Of a stretch of DNA of 64,000 nt, positions 1-12,200 are shown piece after piece (position 1 is the first letter of the stretch; each line of letters begins with the position of its first letter). The position numbers and the translations under genes were made by a program. The DNA comes from Xanthostigma xanthostigma (Eukaryota; Arthropoda; Insecta; Raphidioptera; Raphidiidae), in NCBI GenBank assembly GCA_963575645.1, contig OY754466.1:13184001-13248000 (forward strand). The letters are read 5' to 3'. The notes beneath the pieces were generated by a model. That model did not search any database and had not been told where the DNA came from. It saw nothing but the letters and a program-made list of their open reading frames with translations.

Positions 1-219
1 GGGATGAGGAACGACGCCCGGCGCCGTCGGCACGGGTTTATGCTGCTGCTGCTGCTGCCGCATAGCCGCGTGCTGAGCTGCCATTATGTGCGACGAGGCC
101 GGCGACAGTCGCTCGTGGTGATGCGAATGATGATGCGTGTGTTGATGCGTCGATGTCGACTGGGAACTCGACGCCGACAAAGTTTGAGAAATCGAGGCGT
201 GTGGAGAACTCGTCCTCAC
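1..219 (-). CDS. Gug: Gug exon 15 (continues past left edge)
   Basis: Codes a His/Gln/Ser-rich stretch: [13 protein letters not shown], then a run of His-rich residues ([12 protein letters not shown]), [18 protein letters not shown], and five Gln. The acceptor used here is CAACAG at 220-225 in phase 0, which fits the phase-0 donor of exon 14. A second phase-0 acceptor, TGTAG at 307-311, would extend the exon to 306 with an open frame (reading [13 protein letters not shown]...), so the left boundary is ambiguous; the added residues look unlike atrophin. Confidence 0.75.
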   Translation of the reverse strand, partial: MRTSSPHASISQTLSASSSQSTSTHQHTHHHSHHHERLSPASSHIMAAQHAAMRQQQQQHKPVPTAPGVVPHP

Positions 220-3200
220 CTGTTGATAGTCATATGCGTTTTTGCTTGAATCCTTATCAAGAATACGATCGACTTTTTTAAACGATTTTGAACAGAAACA
301 ATTTTGCTACAGAACTTGTGACAAAAATACATGTTTTATTAAAGTAGTTAACAAGAAATATTTTTAATTTTTGCAATTACGCCTGTAAAAATATATAATA
401 CGTGTTTGTTGGTCATTCTATAGAACGGTTCTAGAGCTCTTCGGAAATGAACTATTAGAACCAAACCAGAATCGTTAGTTGTAGTTAAAATCAAATACCA
501 AATGTATCCACAGGTTTGCTTTTGAGTATCAATGTGGGTCGGGTTAGTTTTCGAATTGTACGGTCTTTTTTTATTGCAAATTAATATAATTATATATTTG
601 AAGTATCTTAATATTATCAAGATATTTCAAATCTTTTCTTAACGTCTGAATAGAACTCTTCAAATAAATAAAATTATCGACTAATTTTTTCAGACTATAT
701 ATTGACAGAAATTATAATTCAATAGATCAGCAAGGGCCACTAAATTATGAACAAGTGCGGCCCGCACTTGTTCATAATTTTAAAAATAGGTATGTATTTG
801 TGATATTAAAAATTCGAAAACATTTCATTTGAATTTTATTAAAAATTTAACTGAGAACTTCAAAATAGAACTGCTTTTACAAAAATTAGTGTGACGTTTG
901 AGATTGTATTTGAGTGGCTATTTGTGGTATGTTAGCTTCCAGGTTTGTAGTTGCAATTCATAGAATAGCTCTCAAATGGCTCATCTGTGAGACAAGAAGC
1001 ATATTTATTTTTTCTGTAATTGAGAATCGAAAAGGTTTGTTCGTATAAGTAAGTACTACCAAAAATTGTAATTAATTGCAGAGCAAACCTTTTCAATTCG
1101 TCAAAATTAGATGACAAGCTGACATAAAATTTAACAAGATCTTTGATTTCAAAGAAAGAGTTCTTGAGAGTATCATTAGATTGGAGATCAATCACGTTCA
1201 TTTGTAAATGACTAAGTACATCCTCAATATGATAAGAAAAAGGATTTGCGAAAATTAATTTAATTATTTGTTTATGTAGGTAGGTATAGAAGACTTTTAT
1301 TTATAAAACAGTCACGGGCCGCAAGGTATAGGTTCGCGGGCCGCATGCGGCCCGCGGGTTGCCGACCCCTGCAATAGATGAAGAAGGTCCAAATCTGGAC
1401 CGAAACGTCATCGATTGAATCACAATTTTATAATTTTTGTCAATATATAGTCTGAAAAAATTGGTCGATAATTTTATTTATATCACGATACATCATTTTA
1501 TGTTAAAATGTAAAACTCGTTGTTTAAATTTCCCGCTTTTTGGAACCTCGCGCCTGGTTGAAGCTGGAAGATGTTGGCTTCAATAGTTTTATATTGCGGT
1601 AGTAAATCCTGGGATTATTAATTTTAGACTTGAAACCGAGTTCTAACAGTACGAGAATTTTACAAACCAATAAGCAGTTCTAAAAACTCGAATAGTCTTG
1701 TACTGGCAACAAACACTATAAAACTAATCAGATCTTTAAATAGAATTAAAATAAAATAAAATTTGATCTAATCAAGGCAAGGTTTAAATTACGTCTTATC
1801 ACTAACCTTTTGCGTCGTGTTCACTTTGTGCTGTAGACTCGCGGAAGAGCTTTGGCTAGTGCTGTGCGATATCGTTAAACTGCTTCCGGCACCGCCCGGT
1901 CCATAACCTTGTTTATCGCTCGAGCTGTGTATCGAACTGTGATGACTGGTCGAGTGATGGTTTGTAAGGACTGTTTCGGACGTGTGTTGTCTATCGACTT
2001 CGTCGACAACTTCCCTTCTCGTCGCCGTCAACGTGCTGCTAGAATGGTGTTGGGACAGCATCGTCGTAGTGCTCTGGGTAATAGAATCTGCACCGCCCAC
2101 CGATTGCGGCTTGCTCAGCGGTACAGGTTCGCGCCCGTTCAGGCTTCCTTGCGAGTGAGGTATCAAGCCCGGCGGATGCCCCAGTGCATGTGGTGGAGGA
2201 CCTAAACAAAGCGGTTCTTTTAAATTGGAACACAGAGAGTACGTTAAGTTTACTGTGCGGGGAGTATTAAGTAATAAGTATGCTATCATTATTAACGACT
2301 TTACATTACACAAATGAGAAGTTTTAAGGAGGTTGATCCGTTACGGTCCCAATCAAAAGTAAGTCGAATTCTAAATGGAAACTTTTCCATAATACATTTT
2401 TACAAAAGGTTATAAGTCGATGATACCAATAAATTATTGTCATAAAGGCATAAATAAATATTGTGTTTTAATATTAATTAATTATTTCAGTATTTTACTT
2501 AATGGACTAACTTTTGAATTTATTGTACAAAGTTAGGTTAAAAAAATAAATTTATGTAAATATCTGTATTTTACATATTTTTTGCAGCAAATATTTAAAA
2601 AAAGAAATTAGAAGTAATAAAAATTAAAATTAAATCATTAAAAAGTTGAAAATTCAGTTAAAGTTGTTAAAACTGTCAAGAATAAAAGTCCATAATCGAA
2701 AAGTGCTAAGGTTTAATAATTTTTTTTGTTGATTAAAAGTCTCCTAATTAAATTGGAAAAAATATTAAAATATGCGTAAGACATCGATGCTTTGCATAGT
2801 TATTTTTCGGAACTGCTGACATTATTTGGTTATTTGCAAAAAATTAAAATGAACATTTTGCATGCTAGGTTGACATATTTTCCATAAGAATACAATCATG
2901 TATGTTTTTTTTTTAATTTTTAACTTTATAAATCTCCTAATGATTTTGGATTTTTTACAGAAAATTCTGTCATAAAAAAATCTATTAAAAAAACTTTATT
3001 TCAGATTTTTTTCATTATCTTCGTAAAACGGCTCAACCTCCTTAAAGCATATATTTGCTACATTGGATATAAATAGTCTGATGTTCGTTAAAAAAAAACC
3101 GTTCATCTCAAAAAGTAACGATAGAAGTGAGGTAGCCAATATTTCCGTTGAGCCCTGACAAAAAAAAAATATTCACCTCCAAGGCCGGGTGGTGCACCGT

Positions 3201-6200
3201 ACGGATAACCGAAAGGTGCATACGGTGGATAGCCCGGATACGCGTGGGCGAAAGGATTCATGTGAGCGGCGGCCGCAGCGGCAAACAAACTGTGGTGTAT
3301 CAAACTCGGATGAGCGTTTGCTGGATGATGCGGTCCTGAAATAAAAGACAAAAATTGTCAACTTTGTAACTTAAGTTACGTAAGCTGGCTGATCAACAGT
3401 AACAAATGACATCTGAGCATCGATGGGCAGGTTTCCATTAAAATAATGAGGCGCATGCGCACAGGTTATACTTTGACTGCGCGCGCACCTTCTATCATTT
3501 TTATGGAAATCTTCTAGTAGAACAAACACACCTAATCACGAATTAGAGATGTCGACAAAGTAACGATACGATACGAAACTACTCGTTACTTTAGAATACC
3601 CGAAGTAACGATTACCGATTCGAAAAGTAAATCGTTACTTTTACTTGAATGATTACTTTTGATTATTGATTACAATGATTACTATTGATTATTGATTACT
3701 ATTGATTATTTTATTATGCGAGTATAAGAATATTCATTAGCGTTTCGGCCGTTTCGCATTTCGGACTGTATTAATTTATGCTATTGATTAGGTACTTTAT
3801 CTGATTATTCGGGAGTTTTATTATTGTCAAGCGAACCGATATAAGTCAAATTAATCGCCTTAAGTTCCTGCGAACCTTACCTTTTATCTTAAGTTAAGTT
3901 TCGTTTTTGATTTAAAACAAATATTAGATTATTTTTTTTATTTAAATAAATAATTTTTACATAACAAAAGTTCGTTTTTTCCTACAGTTTTTTAGCTCAC
4001 GGCCGCATGCATAAAAAACGATTACCTATTATATTTAATTAGACACGACGTACTACATTTTATGTATGTAACCTAAGTATAAGTAATCAAAGTAACGAGT
4101 AGTTGAAATGATTACTTAATACCAAAGTACCGAGTAGTAACGAATACTTAAAAGTAACGATAATCGACATCACTATCACGAATAGAAAATTTCCGTTTGC
4201 ACAAATACAAAGAATCATCAGAAATGTTTGAAAGAATAGTTCGTCTCAATGATAAATTTAAAAAGAGATATCGGAGATAGTGAAACTTCTCTTACCCAAG
4301 TGTCCACCGGGCGGGCCGTACATCGGATTACTGGGAATAGGGCTTTGCTGCGCGCTGACGTGCATCAAAGGCTGCGGTATCGAACTCGGCGTAGAAATGG
4401 AATTAGTCGGCGGTGCACTGGAAATAGAATTGCTGTTGCTTGTCGTAACACTCGGAGCACTAGAGCTGGCCTGCATGTGGCTGGAGCTTGAACTTGTAAT
4501 TACGGCCGGTGCGCTTGAATTGGAACTGCCGCCGTGCTGATTCGGAAGTCCGGGAGATATTAAATTTACGGCCGAATGCGAATGAACGCTGTGATGCGAA
4601 TTTGGTGTGCCTCGATCTTTGATACTCGGCGAGTTCTGCTGCTGCTGACTCTGCATGCCTAACGGCGGTGTATGTGTGCCGCCCAACACACTGTTGTTCA
4701 GCGAATGATTCATCGGACCAGAACTCACAATCGGAATGCCGGACTGTCCGGGCATCATGCCGCTCTGACTGTTGGGCGGTTGGGAAAGAGCTGGACTTTT
4801 GGAAGACTGGTTTGTTGAGTCGGTCGGCTCCTTTTTGATCAGATCGATCTGCGGACCTTGTAAAAACGGCGCGCCTGACGGCGGTCTGTTCGATTCCATG
4901 TTAGGAGGCATGGAACCCGGATATCCGGGCACTTTAACGTCTTTCAAACTTTGGAGAGGATCGTTAATAGAACTCTGATCCGATATTTCTTGCTTGATTT
5001 TTAGATTCTGGGGTTCGTTTTGTTGATTCGAGCCTAAATTTTGTGACACAGGACTGTGTGAAATATGTGGAAGTGCTAGAATTAAAACAAAACAAAATAA
5101 TGTTAGTCCAGTTTGTACTCCCACAGTACGTGTAAGAATTTGCGCGCGCACGTACAAAATATAATATCTGACGTGCATCTGTGAAATTTTTCGTCATATC
5201 AGTTTTCTGATACAACTGTTATACAGGGTGAGTCAGACCACCCGTATCAGTCGTTTTTTTCGAAAACGGTTAGTCGTAGAGAGTTGTCTCAAAAATCTGT
5301 ATTATAAAAGCCCTCATGAAGAATCGAATGGTGATATCTTTTCCCCCCGGAAAGGTCGGCTTCCCTGTTAGTTTGCTCCGGAATGTTCAGAACTCCGGAA
5401 TGTTAAATGGCACGATAGGTCGAAAGTGGTATTGTTGAAAAGATCTTTAAAAAATAAGCAAGTTTTGTAGGACATTTTTTTTTGTTACTGCCACCCCTCT
5501 TAAGTAATATTCGTTTGAAATTATTAAATTAACATATCAGAATAACAAAAAGTCGACATTTAAAATCTAGTTACCTAATTAAACAATGTCACAATAAGTT
5601 TTCAATAATTGCAATTGTTTTTTTTTTGTCGGAAAATACTTCCAGGTACTCATAACATATCTAGAAGAGCTCTGCAGTGTTTAGAAGTAAATTGAAGACA
5701 GTTTGAACATTTGTGACATTGTTTAATTAGGTAACTAGATTTTAAATGCCAACTTTTAAAATTAAGTTTGTTTTTCTTACATGTTAATTTAATAATTTCA
5801 AACGAATATTACTTAACAGGGGTGGCAGTAACAAAAAAAAATGTCGTACAAGACTTGCTTATTTTTTAAAGATCTTTTCAGCAATACCACTTTCGACCTA
5901 TCGTGCCATTTAACATTCCGGAGTTCTGAACATTCCGGAGCAAACTAACAGGGAAGCCGACCTTTCCGGGGGGAAAAAATATCACCATTCGATTCTTCAT
6001 TAGGGCTTTTATTATACAGATTTTTGACACAACTCTCTACGACTAACCGTTTTCGAAAAAAACGACTGATACGGGTGGTCTGACTCACCCTGTATAAAAT
6101 TTCTTCGAGTGGGCACGAGCTTATATGTTGACACACAAAAAATGATAACGGAATAAATTGAGAAGCAAAATTTATTTTTAAAATAATATTTACCGCTATT

Positions 6201-9200
6201 TTTATCTGCTCCTGACATATTTCTCGGAGACTGTATATGAGCAGCGTAAGGTGAATTTGGATGGGTCATGTAACCGTAATTACCACCGATTGTAACCAAA
6301 TTTCCGGTAGACATCAAATTTTGAAGAGGCGGCTGTCCGATCGTCTGCTGAGGTTGTCCTGCGACATTTACCGATATTTCATTCCTTAAACTGTCTCTCG
6401 AATCTAACCCAAACCTCGGAATTTTATCACTATTGTCCGCACTTTCTTTGTCATAATTCGATTCCGGATTAGGATTCCTACTGTTGTTCGATTGTTTATT
6501 ATAATCTTGAGGTATATTTAAATTAGCAATGTTCGGTATGTTCGGAATATTAAGCGCCGACGGATTCTGGTGCATGTTCTGCAAATTTTGTAAATAAACA
6601 TTTTCACTAGACGACGTCGGCGGTGCTAAAGGTTGTCTCGAACCCTGCATGCTCGCCGTAAGTTCCATTGGCATTTCTAAACTGTCTCTCGGTTCAATTT
6701 TAATAACGGTATGATTCGACTGTTGCAAATTATCGCCCGGTTTAACTGCGAGCTGCGAATACGAGAAGTTTTGCGCCTCTTGTTTCATCGGATCCTTCGA
6801 AGGCGCGTATGTCGGATGATTGGCCAAGCCCATCGGCATAGGGCCGGCGGAATGCATATTAGCGGAATCTTTAACGATTAAATTCGGCGCCAAATTCATG
6901 TTTTGGGCTTCTTTGATCATTTGAATGTTTGTAGAATGTTGTTGACTGACGGACGCTTCTTTCTTTTGACTCTGATTCGATTCATTCATCTGAAGGGCGG
7001 TCATTCCACTGCCGTCTCGAATCGGATGGCCGAGCTGTAGATTTCCGTCTTTAATCTGCATGTTAGAGGCCGACGATGACGGAGGTGGGGGAGGAGGCTG
7101 AGGACCTTCTTTAATGTGCATGTTTGAAGACGGATACGCCTGCAATATCTGCCCTTCTTTATGCACGTTGTGCGGCATGAACTGACTGCTGCCTTCTAGA
7201 TTATACCCTCCTTCTTTAATATCTTTGCCGCTCTGCATATGTGGTACATTTATCTGTCCGTCTTTCTGGTGGCCGAACATGTCGATGTTCGGCTGACCGA
7301 AGAATGCACTTTCTTTTTGCAGATGCGGCGGCATCGGCGGCGCGTTGCCTTCTTTGAAATGTAAATTCGGATGTAACGGTTGACCGTTCTGGTCCTTGAT
7401 TCCGTAACTTAGAGGAGTTGTCGGAGATTCTTTTATTCTATTTATCATTTCGGATAATGGATTTATCACCGGTTCGCTTTTGACTTCGTTCTTAATACCG
7501 TACGTCGGCTCTTCTTTTTTAATATTTACTAGTTTCGTTTGCGGATCTACTTCCATCGGATATATTTTTGGAATGATCAGTTCTGTTTTTGGCGTTATTT
7601 CATCTTTAACGTCGCTAGTGTCTTGTTTTATTTCTTTTTTTATCTCGCTTTTCTTAACGTCTTCCACATCGAATTTAGTATCGGATTCGATACTTTTGCG
7701 TATTAAGCTGCGATTTTTCGAGTCGCTAGACGAAGACATTTCGTCTGTCAATTTTATCGATACGTTTATATTCACGGGTGTATTTAAGCTTAACGGGTCG
7801 ATCGACTCTTGTTTGTTATCACCTGTAATGCAAATTGCTAAGATGAGAAAATTGAACGTCTATAATCACGGCTCTACAAAAAAATTTTCATTCCTTGTCC
7901 TAAAGTTTATTTTATGATTTTCTGGTTAATTAGCCACAAAAACGATAAAAAAATACCTTCTTTCTATTTAAAGTTTGCTTTTGTGATAACTGTCGTAATT
8001 ATAGTCATTGTCGAGTTTTTATAGGAATTTCAATTAATTTTAAAGCCATGGGTTGCAGGATGTCTTTAAAAGTACATATGTTACATGCTCATTTAGATAA
8101 ATTTAAAAATAACATGGGAGCGTATTCCGAAGAGCAAGGAGAACGTTTCCATCAAGATATGAACGTTATCAAGGCCAATACAATGAAAATATGATGGGAG
8201 ACTATATTTGGGGTTTATTGAGAGAAAGGACTTACGAGCATAAAAGAAAAAGTAATACTGTGCATTTTTGACTTATTTTCCACTTTTTTGTAAGCTAATT
8301 TGATAGTTAAAATTTATAAAAATAATGTACATTTATATTTGTATCGTTTTTTTATAAAATTAAAGTAAAAATCACAAGTTTTTGAAAATATTGTTTAAAC
8401 GTTCTCCTGAATACAAAAGCAAACTTTTTTAAGCCATATAATTTTTTTTCGTTTAACTATCATCTAATTCATCGAAATTTCATACTCTAATGTTAAGGAC
8501 AAATTTTGTGTTGACCCGTGTAATCTCTCTTCAGACGAAAAAAAGCACAGTAGTTCGATTAATCGGTAATCAATTATAGGGCTTTTCATAGTTATGATCA
8601 CGATATTCAAAAGCTTCGGGCACTTTTTGAGGCAACGGTTATACCAGTAACGTCTTTCAATGTTAATTTAGATGAAAATATTATCAATGGTGTTAAATTA
8701 TGGCACAAAATAGTAGAAGACCACATTTGTGCTCAATTGAGATGATCGTTAAAGTGCCACAATCGGAAAAACTGGTGGAAGTAAATGAAAACTAGGAAAG
8801 TGGTCATGAATCATTGTTCATGAAACATATAAACTTGAATTGAACTTTACCTTCGTTATCCATTTTAATCGGCCCACTCAACGGATCTACAAGACTCGCA
8901 TCAGCCGAGACATCATTATCTTGATCGGTGTGTTCGACTTCTTCAATTGCAGAACAAGAATCGGTATTTAAGCTTTCCGACGGACTCTACAAAACGATTC
9001 ACAAATTAAAAATAAAACCGGTCAAGTGCGAGTCGGACTCGCACACGAAGGGTTCCGTACACTATGTACTTTTTAAATACTTTTGTAAAAGAAACAAAAG
9101 AGGCGCTATAACAATATGTAACCAGTGGGAGTATGCAAGTAGTTCAAGAATTTCAAGGCGTCAAATTTTACATATATCACCCCGGCGTTTTTATATTATA

Positions 9201-12200
9201 AACACTTTTTTTACAAAAATTTCTTGTAGAATAAAATAATATAAGGTTTTGATAAATATACCATTATATCAAATAACAACGTTATGGCAAATATCTCTGT
9301 TGCGCATGCGCCGATTTCCCCAAAAAAAAAAAAATACAAAACTTTAAAATATTAAACCATTATGAAACGTATACCATTATTATATAAAAACAATGTTATA
9401 GCACATATCTCTTCTGCGCATGCGCCGCCTTTCCCCCTAAAACTTTTTACAAAACTTTCTTTTAAAATAGAATAATAAACCATTATGAAATATATACTAT
9501 TATTATATAAAACAACGTTATTGCATATATTTCTTTTGCGCATGCGCCAATTTTTCCCAAAAAAATTACAAAACTTTTGTAAACATAGATAGAATAATAA
9601 ACCGTAATGAAAAGTATACCGTTATTATATAAAAAACAGCCTTATAGTATATATTTCTTCTACGCATGCGCCGATTTTTTTCAAAAATTTATTTTACAAA
9701 ACTCCTGTAAAACAAAATAATACGCCTTTATGAAAAGTATACTATTATCTTATAAAAACAACATTATAATATATATTTCTTTTGCGCTTGCGCCGACGTC
9801 TCTGAAAAACAATAGGCCTCTTCATATTTGCATATCAAACATCCTCCCAAAATTTGGTTTCATTCCGCTCATCCATGGTGTTGGAATGGTAAAAAATGTA
9901 AAAAATGACGTTTGCATCTGTCAAAGCAATATGTTCTAATAATTAAAATTAGTTATTCAAATCGTTAACTCAGAAGGCGTTGCATAAAAATACTAATGTC
10001 AAAAGACTGACTAATATTTGAAATGACATTCGTTTTTGAACAAATGCAATCTTTTTTTTTAAGACAAAACATACGCAATATTTAAATTCCCATAGTACAC
10101 TATGCAACAAACGAAGACAGACGATCTCCGTGTATGCTATGGATTAGACAAAATTGAATTTATACATTATATTTCTATATAAAGCTGTACAAAAAAAGTG
10201 TTTCGACGAATTCTGTTATACAAAATCTATGTAAAATTTTCTCCTCTTTCGTTTAAGACAGGTCTCGAAACGATCTGATTTAAATTGAGCGAATTATAAG
10301 CAAAAAACTTAGTTTGCTCCTCTTTTGGGAGTTTTGGGGGGTTTTTAATTATTTGTTGTTCTAGCGGCAATAGAAATACACACTCTGTGAAAATTTCAAC
10401 TCTCTACCAATTACGGTTCTTGAGATACAGCCCGCTGACAGACAGACGGACAGACAGACGGACAGCGGAGGCTTAGTAATAGGGTCCCGTTTGAGCACCC
10501 TTCGGGTAAGGAACCCTAATTATCAACTAAATAGAAAATAATTAACTGAAATTTGTTTGGGGCGCTTTCCGTCAAATGGAGATAAGAAAATTTAGATTAT
10601 AAACGCTATACAATTAAATTGAGTTGCAGAAAGGATAATCAAAAAATCTGACTTAACAATGACTTTAGATTGTTAACAAACATATTCCTCCATATGAAAA
10701 GCATTGTAGAGTTTTAAATCGATCCTGCTCGAAAAATAATTGAACGATTGAATCAATATTTATTCTTAAACTGTGTGTGCACGTATTTAACACCGCTTTT
10801 TGCAGTTTACACTCCGAAACAACGTATTACTCCGGATTTGTATCCAAATTTAGCTTGAAAAGCGATCTTTCTCTATGTAGAACGATCATTTTTTTTGTGT
10901 GAGTAGAATCTAATGTTCCAGATGACAGGGAGTTTGAATACATTACACTGCACCTGATGTCAAATGTTTTGACAATTCTGTTTGGAACCCTGCGTTAGTG
11001 TAGATATTACAGTATACCAAATGAATTTTTGCGTAACAATGCAGACAATCTGATCACTTACGGTCTAATCCATTTATGTACTGTATATTCGCCATGGGAA
11101 CTGATTCTAGTGCTCCCTGGTGGCAGAAAATAAAAGCTGTACATGCTTTAATCAAGTTTAAAGTAAACATCACATAATTTATTTATAATTAATCTATAAT
11201 GGATAATAAATTCGAAATAAATATTACTGCCCTAAAAAGGCAAAGGGCAGTAAGTGACATTTGTTGAAAAATGAGTTCATACTGAAGCCAACGACAGCAG
11301 TAAGTGCTGCAGCAATAATTTTATTGTCTTTAAAAAATGTTTCCCCCATGTTTTGGTTTCCATAATCTAAAATTCTGGACGGTCAAGACATTTTTAGTAA
11401 ATCTTGATTTACTCAAATTCATAAGTTGGTCACTTACTGCCTTTTGCCTTTTTACGGCAGATTACTGATTTGGGTAATTCTAAGACATCTAGTAGAAGGA
11501 GAATAGGTGTTTAAAGCGAATCACATTATAGTCAGGGAGCAAGTACATTTTTGGAACTTTGATTTTTCTTTATCGGTTAGTTCTTTTCTTTTCTGTTTAT
11601 ATACCTACATTAATTTATTTTTTTTTATTAAATAAAAACGTTTTTTCCCATATTCCATAATGATGAAAATTTGTTAACTGTCATTATGAAATCCCTTTTA
11701 ACCTAACTAAATCCTAAATCTCTATCCTTTTTTTAAATTTATTTGTAGCAATGATATAAATGCATTAGAAAACATAACATGCACAGATCTCAGAAAAGAA
11801 TAAATTATTTTTCTTTAGTTCACTCATTACAATAAACTACTTAGCTGTCAGATGAAATATAAATGTGATTAAAGCATATACAGCTTTTATTTTCTGCCAC
11901 CAGAGAGCACTAGAATCAGTTCCCATGGCGAATTAAACGGAGCGCATTTTTGACAACATAAGTCGATTTGTAAAAGATTGTAGATTACGAAAATTCAATT
12001 CGTGTTAATAAATGGAAACCACCTATTTATAAAAAGAATAAAAAAAAACGTACCTCCGCTCTATCACTCCGCTTCTTTTTATGCAATTCTTTGTCATTTT
12101 CGTCAGTGTTGTCATCTTGCTTGTCTTGACCTCGTTTTCTACTACTTTTAACCGGTGTTTCGGATTTATTATTTGTAGATTTGCGCTTATTACTAGAGTT

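Larger units (their letters stand above)
650..1485. repeat. Fold-back inverted-repeat element, interrupted by a hAT insertion
   Basis: The left arm (about 650-720, containing aaattatcgactaatttttt) is the reverse complement of the right arm (about 1405-1485, ending gtctgaaaaaattggtcg). A second, uninterrupted copy of this family sits at 22588-22856. The middle of this copy was split by the hAT element at 728-1371. It lies in Gug intron 14. Confidence 0.75.

Noticed and set aside
6012-6193. C-terminal extension of the long atrophin open frame beyond 6194
   Set aside because: A consensus donor (G|GTAAAT) stops the exon at 6194, and the extension reads into the fold-back transposon; exon 12 joins in phase.
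7480-7917. 145-codon plus-strand open frame
   Set aside because: Antisense shadow of Gug exon 11 (hydrophobic because it is the complement of a Lys/Glu-rich region).
9245-9800. CRISPR-like array
   Set aside because: Regular spacing, but units are 120 bp of related sequence throughout with no unique spacers, in an animal intron.
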